Source: Burkholderiales bacterium
GTDB taxonomy: Bacteria > Pseudomonadota > Gammaproteobacteria > Burkholderiales > JAEUMW01
Length of the DNA: 5,677 bases
Assembly (NCBI GenBank): GCA_016791285.1
Contig: JAEUMX010000197.1
Location: 1 to 5,677, forward strand
Direction of reading: 5' to 3'
The stretch's first letter is position 1, and each line of letters opens with the position of its first letter. The notes beneath the pieces are model-generated. The model was not told where the DNA came from and did no database searches. It was given only the letters and a program-made list of their open reading frames with translations. The translations under genes were made by a program, and so were the position numbers. Below are positions 1 to 4,816 of the stretch, piece after piece.

Positions 1-77
1 AAGGCGAGAAAGTGCGAAGGGTGACCCAGCACGAAGCGCCAGCTCGGCTGGCGCGGCGGTGCCGCGACCGCGCTCAC
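1..77 (-). CDS. pgpA: Phosphatidylglycerophosphatase A, N-terminal fragment (continues past left edge)
   Basis: Only the first 25 codons are present. A GTG at 75-77 overlaps the thiL stop (GTGA, 4 nt shared) and has GGAG at 83-86, 5 nt upstream. The frame stays open to the window edge and ends in WRFVLGHPSHFLA, which resembles the N-terminal segment of proteobacterial PgpA (an Arg-Phe-Leu-Leu-x-His-Pro-Ala-His-Phe type stretch before the first membrane segment). PgpA is an inner-membrane enzyme that dephosphorylates phosphatidylglycerophosphate to phosphatidylglycerol, and pgpA directly after thiL is a very common proteobacterial arrangement. The overlapping start suggests translational coupling to thiL. 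The identification rests on a short N-terminus plus gene order; the catalytic residues lie outside the window. Confidence 0.78.
   Translation of the reverse strand, partial: MSAVAAPPRQPSWRFVLGHPSHFLA
36..54 (-). repeat. Perfect 8-bp inverted repeat inside the start of pgpA
   Basis: GCGCCAGC (36-43) and GCTGGCGC (47-54) are exact reverse complements separated by 3 nt, so the transcript could form a GC-only-rich 8-bp hairpin with a triloop. It falls about 23-42 nt downstream of the pgpA GTG and encodes Arg-Gln-Pro-Ser-Trp-Arg, so it is coding sequence first. There is no T tract. It could slow initiation of pgpA or may be a by-product of high GC content. Confidence 0.4.
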
Positions 78-1072
78 GGCTGCTCCGGCGGGACGAATCC
101 GGAATCGCGCGCGAGCGCGCCGAAGTGGTCCCAGCCGGTGATGCCGATGCTCACCGGCTCGCCCTTCGCGTCGACGATGGTAAGACCGGCCCCTTCTTCG
201 ATGCGTCCGATGCAGGTCAGCGCAATGCCGGCCCGCTTGCCGATCTGCAGGGCGTCGCCGTGGCGCTCGGCGGGCGCGGTGAAGCAGAGCTCGTAGTCGT
301 CGCCGCCTGCCAGCATCGCCCGCAATGCCGCCGCAGCCGGCAGCTTGCGATCGACCAGACGCGAGCGCGGTACCCGCGCCAGCTCGATCACACCGGCCAC
401 CTGCGAGCGCTCGAGGATGTGACCGAGGTCGGCTGCCAGGCCGTCGGAGACATCGATGCAACTGTGTGCGATCCCGACCAGGGCGCGGCCGAGCCCCACG
501 CGCGGCGACGGCTCGTGCAGTCGCGGCGAGTACATCGCCACCTCGTGCGGCTCCAGCACGATCGAGTGATCGAGATGTGCGAGCACGAGCGCGGCGTCGC
601 CCAGCTGCCCCGATACCCAGATCTCGTCCCCCGGTTTGGCGCCGTCGCGCCGCAGCGCAGCGCCCGGTGCCACCTCGCCCATGATCTGGACGCAGATGGT
701 GAGCGGTCCGCGCGTCGTGTCGCCGCCGACGAGATCGACCCGGTAGCGTTTGGCGAGTTGCAGGAAGCCGCGGGCGAAGGGCTCGAGCCATAGCTCGTTG
801 GCTTCGGGCAGCGCCAGTGCGAGTGTGGCCCACCGCGGCGTGGCCCCCATCGCCGCCATGTCGGACAGGTTGACTGCGAGCGCCTTGTGGCCGAGTTTGA
901 CGGGGTCGGCGTCCCGATGGAAGTGGCGCCCCGCGATGAGCATGTCGGTAGACACCACGAGGTCGGCATCGGGCGTCAACCGGATCAGGGCGCAGTCGTC
1001 GCCCACACCCAATATCGCCTGCGGTGCAGGGCGCGTGAAAAAGCGACGGATGAGGTCGAACTCGGAGAGCAT
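74..1072 (-). CDS. thiL: Thiamine-monophosphate kinase
   Basis: ThiL phosphorylates thiamine monophosphate with ATP to thiamine diphosphate, the last cytoplasmic step of thiamine cofactor synthesis. The 332-residue protein has the usual family length. It shows the PurM/ThiL-type motifs in order: GVGDDCALI at residues 22-30, STDMLIAGRHF at 41-51, NLSDMAAMGATP at 68-79, VGGDTTRG at 115-122 in the nucleotide- and metal-binding region, IDVSDGLAADL at 206-216 and AGGDDYEL at 255-262. The start MLSEFDLIRRFF matches the typical ThiL N-terminus, so the ATG at 1070-1072 is favoured although no clear Shine-Dalgarno precedes it. The stop overlaps the GTG of pgpA. In many Proteobacteria thiL lies downstream of ribH-nusB on the same strand; here a reversed two-gene cassette separates them, so thiL probably needs its own promoter, and a TAGAAT box on the minus strand at 1100-1105 is a candidate -10. 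Confidence 0.97.
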   Translation of the reverse strand: MLSEFDLIRRFFTRPAPQAILGVGDDCALIRLTPDADLVVSTDMLIAGRHFHRDADPVKLGHKALAVNLSDMAAMGATPRWATLALALPEANELWLEPFARGFLQLAKRYRVDLVGGDTTRGPLTICVQIMGEVAPGAALRRDGAKPGDEIWVSGQLGDAALVLAHLDHSIVLEPHEVAMYSPRLHEPSPRVGLGRALVGIAHSCIDVSDGLAADLGHILERSQVAGVIELARVPRSRLVDRKLPAAAALRAMLAGGDDYELCFTAPAERHGDALQIGKRAGIALTCIGRIEEGAGLTIVDAKGEPVSIGITGWDHFGALARDSGFVPPEQP

Positions 1073-1099
1073 GGCGTCGATCGAATCTGGGAAAGGGCC

Positions 1100-1105
1100 A
1101 TTCTA
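1100..1105 (-). promoter_or_regulatory. Possible -10 box for thiL
   Basis: On the minus strand TAGAAT matches the sigma-70 TATAAT consensus at five of six positions and would place the transcription start roughly 20 nt before the thiL ATG. No good -35 is visible at 16-18 nt spacing; the nearest candidates (GGTTAG, TGGTTA) are poor. The call is driven by context: the gene upstream of thiL is on the opposite strand, so a promoter is expected near here. Confidence 0.25.
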
Positions 1106-1112
1106 AAGGGAT

Positions 1113-1271
1113 ATGGCGACCGCTAACCAGCACCCCGTCACCCGATCGCATCCAATGATTGCGGCATTCGGCATCCTCTTCGGACTCACGCTCGCCACGG
1201 TCGCGGCCTGGTTCATCCGGCGCGACCGGCGTCGCGCCGCGGCGCAAGCCCTGCTCGGGCGTGGCCGATGA
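1113..1271 (+). CDS. Small single-pass membrane protein, hypothetical (52 aa)
   Basis: I do not recognise this protein. The frame opens at ATG 1113 just after an in-frame TAA (1104-1106) and encodes 52 residues. Residues 15-35 form one uninterrupted hydrophobic segment (MIAAFGILFGLTLATVAAWF and the following Ile), immediately followed by a basic tail, RRDRRR at 36-41. By the positive-inside rule this suggests a single transmembrane helix with a cytoplasmic C-terminus. Its TGA overlaps the ATG of the downstream acetyltransferase gene (ATGA at 1268-1271), the strongest sign that it is translated. AAAGGG at 1105-1110 is a possible Shine-Dalgarno but only 2 nt from the ATG, closer than ideal; an in-frame ATG at 1155 is an alternative start but would lie at the edge of the hydrophobic segment. 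Function unknown; it may simply be co-translated with its neighbour. Confidence 0.6.
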   Translation: MATANQHPVTRSHPMIAAFGILFGLTLATVAAWFIRRDRRRAAAQALLGRGR

Positions 1272-1711
1272 TCGCCGCAGTCGCCACGAGGCGCGCCGAA
1301 GCCGGCGACTTGCCGGCAATCCGCGCCCTTCTGGGAGCGACAGGCTTGCCCACGGCGGACATCACCGCGTGGAGCGCCCCGTGGTTCCTGCTGGCCGTGG
1401 AAGGGGACGTCGTGGTGGGCACCGCTGCCGTCGAACCGTGTGGCAGCTTCGGGCTGCTGCGGTCGCTGGCGGTGCGACCGGACCGGCGCGGACAGGGTAT
1501 CGGGCGGCATCTGGTCGCCGCATGCGAGGCGCGCGCGGACGAGGCGAGGTTACGCGGACTCTACCTCCTCACGACGACCGCGAGACATTTCTTTCGCGCG
1601 CTGGACTACGACGATCTCGAGCACTGGGAGCTGCCGGAGGCGATTCGCGAGACCAAGGAATACGACAGCGCGTGCCGGGGCAGCAAGGCGATGATGAAGC
1701 GGCTGCGCTGA
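1268..1711 (+). CDS. arsN2: GNAT family N-acetyltransferase, ArsN2-like
   Basis: A cytoplasmic acetyl-CoA-dependent N-acetyltransferase of 147 residues, normal for a single GNAT domain. The N-terminal RRAEAGDLPAIRALLGATGLP (residues 8-28) is the usual beta1-alpha1 start. LLRSLAVRPDRRGQGIG (63-79) is GNAT motif A, with the acetyl-CoA pyrophosphate loop R73-R74-G75-Q76-G77-I78-G79. YLLTTTARHFFRALDY (99-114) is motif B. The combination of GLP near residue 27, LLRSLAV, YLLTTTA..FF and a C-terminal Arg-Glu-Thr-x-Glu-Tyr...Cys...Ser-Lys-Ala stretch is characteristic of the ArsN2 family, named from its frequent location in arsenic-resistance operons. No ars gene is seen here, so a role in arsenic metabolism is not supported and the true substrate is unknown. 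The ATG overlaps the stop of the small membrane ORF; the gene runs against both flanking operons and converges on nusB. Confidence 0.85.
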   Translation: MIAAVATRRAEAGDLPAIRALLGATGLPTADITAWSAPWFLLAVEGDVVVGTAAVEPCGSFGLLRSLAVRPDRRGQGIGRHLVAACEARADEARLRGLYLLTTTARHFFRALDYDDLEHWELPEAIRETKEYDSACRGSKAMMKRLR

Positions 1712-1729
1712 CGCCTCGCGGGCAGCCGC
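1699..1729. terminator. Possible bidirectional terminator hairpin between arsN2-like gene and nusB
   Basis: GCGGCTGC (1699-1706) and GCAGCCGC (1722-1729) are perfect 8-bp inverted repeats with a 15-nt loop, spanning the end of the acetyltransferase gene and the 22-nt gap before the nusB stop. The position between two convergent genes is where a shared terminator is expected. Neither side has a T tract, so intrinsic termination would be weak at best. Confidence 0.4.
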
Positions 1730-1733
1730 ACCC

Positions 1734-2183
1734 TCACTCCCCTGCCCGCGCCTTCGCCGCAAAGCGGTCGAGCACGCCGTTCACGTACTTGTAGCCGTCC
1801 GTGCCGCCGAAGGACTTCGCGATCTCGATCGCCTCGTTGATGACGACGCGGCGCGGGATCTCCGGACGATGCACGAGCTCGTAGGCGCCTATCAGCAGGA
1901 TCGCGTGCTCCACGGGCGAGAGCGCGTTCGGGGCGCGATCGAGGTAAGGCGTGAGCGCGTCGCGCAACGCCGCCGCATCGTCGACGACCCCCCGGAGCAG
2001 CACTTCGACATATTCCCGCTCGGCGAGCCGGTACGCCTCGTCTTCCTGCAAGTGGGCGAGGATCGCGCCTGCATCCTGGCCGCCGACCAGCCACTGGTAG
2101 AGACCCTGCAGCGCGAGCTCGCGCGCGCGCCGCCGTCCGCCGCGCGACTTCGCGCCGTCGTCTGGCGCCTCAGCCCTTGCCAT
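1734..2183 (-). CDS. nusB: Transcription antitermination factor NusB
   Basis: NusB binds boxA RNA with NusE (ribosomal protein S10) and joins the antitermination complex on rRNA operons. The 149-residue protein has the family length. After a short, charged, poorly conserved N-terminus, it carries the conserved [15 protein letters not shown] (residues 17-31), the arginine-rich helix that leads the RNA-binding region. It ends with the conserved [16 protein letters not shown] and [13 protein letters not shown]...KYVNGVLD blocks of the all-helical NusB fold. The ATG at 2181-2183 lies inside ribH, with a 14-nt overlap; only a weak GGCGG-like Shine-Dalgarno is visible, so translation is probably coupled to ribH. 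The ribH-nusB pairing is widespread in bacteria. The gene converges on the plus-strand acetyltransferase gene 22 nt away, instead of being followed by thiL. Confidence 0.97.
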   Translation of the reverse strand: MARAEAPDDGAKSRGGRRRARELALQGLYQWLVGGQDAGAILAHLQEDEAYRLAEREYVEVLLRGVVDDAAALRDALTPYLDRAPNALSPVEHAILLIGAYELVHRPEIPRRVVINEAIEIAKSFGGTDGYKYVNGVLDRFAAKARAGE

Positions 2184-2649
2184 CGATCCGCCGCAGCAGG
2201 TTCGCCATCTCGACTGCCGCTTCGGCGCACTCGGCTCCCTTCACGCCCATGCGGGCCAGTGCCTGATCGTCGTCCTCCGTCGTCAGCACACCGTTGGCGA
2301 CCGGCAGCCCGGCATCGAGCTGCACGGTCATGATGCCCTCGGCGGAACGGTCCGACACCACTTCGAAGTGATAGGTCTCGCCACGGATCACGGCGCCGAG
2401 CGCGATCAGCGCGTCGAAGCGTCCCGAGTTCGCAAGCTTCTGCAGCGCCAGCGGCAGCTCGAGCGCACCCGGCACGGTCACGATGAGGACATCCTCGCGC
2501 GCGACGCCGAGCTTGAGCAGCGTCGCGGTGCAGCTCGACAGCAGCCCGTCCCCGACCTCGGGATTGAAGCGGGACATGGCGATACCGATGCGCAGCCCCT
2601 CGCCCTCGAGGCTGCGCTCGACCTCCCGGATGTCGTCGTATCGGCTCAA
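2170..2649 (-). CDS. ribH: 6,7-dimethyl-8-ribityllumazine synthase (riboflavin synthase beta chain)
   Basis: Lumazine synthase condenses 5-amino-6-ribitylaminouracil with 3,4-dihydroxy-2-butanone 4-phosphate, the penultimate step of riboflavin synthesis; the enzyme usually forms pentamers or 60-subunit shells. The 159-residue length is typical. Active-site elements are present: SRFN (residues 26-29, aromatic residue F28 against the substrate ring), VPGALELP (59-66), [14 protein letters not shown] (83-96, with the catalytic His at 94) and [18 protein letters not shown] (116-133). The start is a TTG at 2647-2649: it aligns with the usual MxRYD start of betaproteobacterial RibH and has AAGGAG 8 nt upstream. 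No ATG alternative precedes the conserved domain. The gene begins 2 nt after the ribBX stop and overlaps nusB by 14 nt, so the three genes are almost certainly one transcript. Confidence 0.97.
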   Translation of the reverse strand: MSRYDDIREVERSLEGEGLRIGIAMSRFNPEVGDGLLSSCTATLLKLGVAREDVLIVTVPGALELPLALQKLANSGRFDALIALGAVIRGETYHFEVVSDRSAEGIMTVQLDAGLPVANGVLTTEDDDQALARMGVKGAECAEAAVEMANLLRRIDGKG

Positions 2650-2651
2650 CT

Positions 2652-3767
2652 CTACGTCTCCTTGAACGTTTCAAGCCCCGCGTCGGGCTGCAGATAGCCC
2701 GTCACATCGAGGTCGAAGCCGCTCCAGCTCGGCATCTTGCGCGGCACGGCGAGCAGCTTCATGCGGGCAATGCCGAGGTCGCGCAGAATCTGGGTCCCGA
2801 TGCCATAGTTGCGCAGCGTCTTGCCCTCCCAGCGCCCGACGGCGTCCGGCTGCAAGCGCGCGAGCACGTCCGCCCCCGATTCGGTGCGGTGGAGCAGGAC
2901 GAGGACCCCGCACGGCGCGGCCGCGACCAGTTCCATCGCGCGGTGCAGGCTCCACGAGTGCCGGCGGCTTTCGAGGTCGAGCATGTCCACCACCGACAGG
3001 GGCTCGTGCACGCGCACGAGCACTTCGGTCTCCGGCGCGATCGTGCCGCGCACGAGCGCGATGTGGGTGGCATCGCCGGTCTTGTCGCGATAGGCGATGA
3101 GCCGGAAGCGTCCGTAACTGGTCTCGATGTCGCGCTCCAGCACGCGCTCGACCAGCGACTCGGTGCGGCCGCGATAGTGGATGAGATCGGCGATGCTGCC
3201 GATCCCGAGCTGGTGCACGCGCGCGAATTCGACGAGGTCGGCGAGCCGCGCCATCGAGCCGTCGTCCTTCAGGATCTCGCAGATCACCGCCGCGGGCGTG
3301 AGGCCGGCGAGCTGTGCGAGGTCGCAGCCGGCCTCGGTGTGCCCGGCGCGCGCCAGCACCCCGCCCTTGTGCGCCATCAGCGGAAAGACGTGCCCCGGCT
3401 GCACGATGTCCGACGGCCGCGCGTGCTTGGCCACCGCGACCCGGATCGTGTGCGCGCGGTCGGCCGCGGAGATGCCGGTGGTCACGCCTTCCGCCGCCTC
3501 GATCGACACGGTGAAGTTGGTGCCGAGCGGCGAACGGTTCGAGACCGCCATCGGCGGCAGATTCAGTTGTCGGCAGCGCTCCTCGGTGAGCGTGAGGCAG
3601 ACGAGCCCGCGCCCATAACGGGCCATGAAGTTGATCGCCTCGGGCGTGACGAAGTCGGCGGCGAGCACGAGATCGCCTTCGTTCTCGCGATCCTCCTCGT
3701 CGACCAGCACCACCATCCGCCCGTCGCGGATCTCGTCGAGGATTTCGGGAATGGTGGAGAGCGACAC
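2652..3767 (-). CDS. ribBX: 3,4-dihydroxy-2-butanone 4-phosphate synthase with a degenerate GTP cyclohydrolase II-like domain (RibBX type)
   Basis: The N-terminal domain converts ribulose 5-phosphate to 3,4-dihydroxy-2-butanone 4-phosphate and formate, supplying the four-carbon unit for RibH. Numbered from the GTG at 3767 the protein has 371 residues. RibB motifs are intact: [11 protein letters not shown] (23-33, Mg2+/substrate acidic loop), [11 protein letters not shown] (95-105), PGHVFP (125-130) and GHTEA (143-147). From about residue 200 the sequence follows RibA in outline and keeps [12 protein letters not shown] (from 322). However, after RVH (253-255) the three zinc-binding cysteines of RibA are absent ([17 protein letters not shown] instead), and the EGRGIGL catalytic segment is replaced (about 293-307). 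This is the RibBX variant described in Proteobacteria, expected to lack GTP cyclohydrolase II activity, so a separate ribA should exist. The start is uncertain: the frame is open to a TTG at 3839 and a GTG at 3803, but homology begins at 3767 and none has a clear Shine-Dalgarno. Confidence 0.93.
   Translation of the reverse strand: MSLSTIPEILDEIRDGRMVVLVDEEDRENEGDLVLAADFVTPEAINFMARYGRGLVCLTLTEERCRQLNLPPMAVSNRSPLGTNFTVSIEAAEGVTTGISAADRAHTIRVAVAKHARPSDIVQPGHVFPLMAHKGGVLARAGHTEAGCDLAQLAGLTPAAVICEILKDDGSMARLADLVEFARVHQLGIGSIADLIHYRGRTESLVERVLERDIETSYGRFRLIAYRDKTGDATHIALVRGTIAPETEVLVRVHEPLSVVDMLDLESRRHSWSLHRAMELVAAAPCGVLVLLHRTESGADVLARLQPDAVGRWEGKTLRNYGIGTQILRDLGIARMKLLAVPRKMPSWSGFDLDVTGYLQPDAGLETFKET
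2658..2663 (-). promoter_or_regulatory. Ribosome binding site of ribH, inside the end of ribBX
   Basis: AAGGAG on the minus strand lies 8 nt before the TTG start of ribH and within the last codons of ribBX. It decides the non-ATG start and indicates that ribH translation follows on from ribBX. Confidence 0.8.
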
Positions 3768-3888
3768 GGCGAAATGTTCGGAAGGAGGTACCGTCGAGAG
3801 CACGGCCGCACTGGCAGCGCGCGGGTCGAAGTCGCGCAATTGTACGCCGCCCGCGCAGCGTCGCCGAGCGGGTCGCCTCGGCTGGTCC
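3768..3888 (-). other. Leader between phosphoribulokinase and ribBX
   Basis: This 121-nt stretch separates the prk stop from the preferred ribBX start. It contains a 6-bp inverted repeat, GCCGAG/CTCGGC at 3863-3882 with an 8-nt loop, without a T tract, so it is a weak hairpin and not a clear terminator. The conserved FMN riboswitch segments often found before ribB genes are not recognisable, and the stretch is shorter than is usual for that element plus an expression platform. Part of it (3768-3839) could be coding if ribBX starts at the TTG. Confidence 0.5.
3782..3789 (-). promoter_or_regulatory. ACCTCCTT element (anti-Shine-Dalgarno-like) upstream of ribBX
   Basis: The minus strand carries ACCTCCTT, identical to the anti-Shine-Dalgarno core of 16S rRNA, 14 nt before the preferred GTG start of ribBX. 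If that start is right, the element is in the mRNA leader and could pair with a purine-rich ribosome binding site; if translation starts at 3839 it is only coding sequence. No function is demonstrated. Confidence 0.2.
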
Positions 3889-4767
3889 TCAGACCGGCCG
3901 TTTCCGCCGCTCCATCAACTCCAGGATGCGCCGCGTCAGGATCAATTCCATCGCGTACATCATCTTCCCGCCAGGGATCACCAGTGTGTTGAACCCGGTG
4001 ATCGTCGATCCCTCGATCAGCCCCTTCAGATGCAGCTTGTACTCGACGTCCGGCTTCGGCTTCAGGAAGTGGATCAGCACCAGACTCTGGTCGAGCGTCG
4101 GCACGTCCCGCGCCACGAACGGGTTGGAGGTGTCGACCATCGGGATGCGCTGAAAGTTGATGTGCGTGCGCGAGAACTGCGGCACGATGTAGTGCATGTA
4201 GTCGTACATGCGGCGATGGATCGTGCGCATCACCTCCGCCGTCGCGTAACCCCGCTCCTTCGTGTCGCGGTGGATCTTCTGTATCCACTCGAGGTTGATG
4301 GTCGGCGCCACGCCGATCAGGAGATCGACGTGCTGCGCCATGTCGATGTCGTCCGCCACCACCCCGCCGTGCAGACCCTCGTAGAACAGGAGGTCGGTAT
4401 TCGGCGGCACTGGCTCCCAAGGGGTGAAGGTCCCCGGCTCCTGGTCGTAAGGGGCCGCTTCTTCCTCATTGTGGAGGTAATGCCGCAGCTCTCCGGTGCC
4501 GGTCTCGCCGTAGCTCTTGAAGAGTTGCGCCTGCCGGTCGAACAGATTCCCTTCCGGGCCGAAGTGACTGAGATTCCGGTTGTCGCGGTTGGCGCGCTCG
4601 ACCTCGCGCTTCATTTCCGCGCGATCGAAGCGGTGAAAGCTGTCGCCTTCGACGAAAATCGCCTTGGCATCGACCCGCGCGAAGATATGGGCCAGGGCCT
4701 GCCTGACCGTGGTCGTGCCGGCGCCCGACGAACCGGTGACGGCGATGATGGGATGCTTCTTCGACAT
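3889..4767 (-). CDS. prk: Phosphoribulokinase (class I, proteobacterial)
   Basis: Phosphoribulokinase phosphorylates ribulose 5-phosphate with ATP to ribulose 1,5-bisphosphate, the Rubisco substrate. The 292-residue protein matches class I bacterial enzymes in length. The P-loop GSSGAGTTT is at residues 12-20. [10 protein letters not shown] (40-49) contains D42, H45 and R49, equivalent to the catalytic base and substrate-binding residues of the Rhodobacter sphaeroides enzyme at the same numbers. LLFYEGLHG (126-134) has the second carboxylate E130, and [11 protein letters not shown] (158-168) has K164 and R167. VDTSNPF and [10 protein letters not shown] follow. The ATG at 4765-4767 is preferred over upstream open frame because GGAGGT lies 7 nt before it and [12 protein letters not shown] is the family N-terminus. 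Homologues occur both in Calvin-cycle autotrophs and, as PrkB, in non-autotrophs such as Escherichia coli; no Rubisco or other cbb gene is in the window, so the physiological role stays open. It follows the patatin-like gene by 49 nt. Confidence 0.95.
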   Translation of the reverse strand: MSKKHPIIAVTGSSGAGTTTVRQALAHIFARVDAKAIFVEGDSFHRFDRAEMKREVERANRDNRNLSHFGPEGNLFDRQAQLFKSYGETGTGELRHYLHNEEEAAPYDQEPGTFTPWEPVPPNTDLLFYEGLHGGVVADDIDMAQHVDLLIGVAPTINLEWIQKIHRDTKERGYATAEVMRTIHRRMYDYMHYIVPQFSRTHINFQRIPMVDTSNPFVARDVPTLDQSLVLIHFLKPKPDVEYKLHLKGLIEGSTITGFNTLVIPGGKMMYAMELILTRRILELMERRKRPV

Positions 4768-4774
4768 GGCGACT

Positions 4775-4780
4775 ACCTCC
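4775..4780 (-). promoter_or_regulatory. Ribosome binding site of prk
   Basis: GGAGGT on the minus strand lies 7 nt before the ATG at 4765-4767. It fixes the start 35 codons inside a longer open frame and agrees with the conserved N-terminus. Confidence 0.85.
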
Positions 4781-4816
4781 ACACGGCTGATGCTCGGGTT
4801 GCGTCCACGCGCCGCG

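Noticed and set aside
1077..1084. TCGATCGA palindrome upstream of thiL
   Set aside because: An 8-bp palindrome of common tetramers, with no second copy nearby and no known operator resemblance.
1892..2674. Minus-strand open frame (260 codons) in another frame of ribH-nusB
   Set aside because: Very arginine-rich translation overlapping two well-conserved genes in their true frames.
3781..3790. Plus-strand GAAGGAGGTA as a ribosome binding site
   Set aside because: No start codon follows at a usable distance on the plus strand and it lies in the 5' region of ribBX on the other strand.
3768..3888. FMN riboswitch before ribBX
   Set aside because: The conserved FMN element sequence blocks are not recognisable and the space is short for the aptamer plus platform.
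2889..3992. Long plus-strand open frame (367 codons) opposite ribBX
   Set aside because: It is the antisense of a clearly conserved gene, gives an Arg/His/Asp-rich product without recognisable domains, and is the expected shadow in GC-rich DNA.
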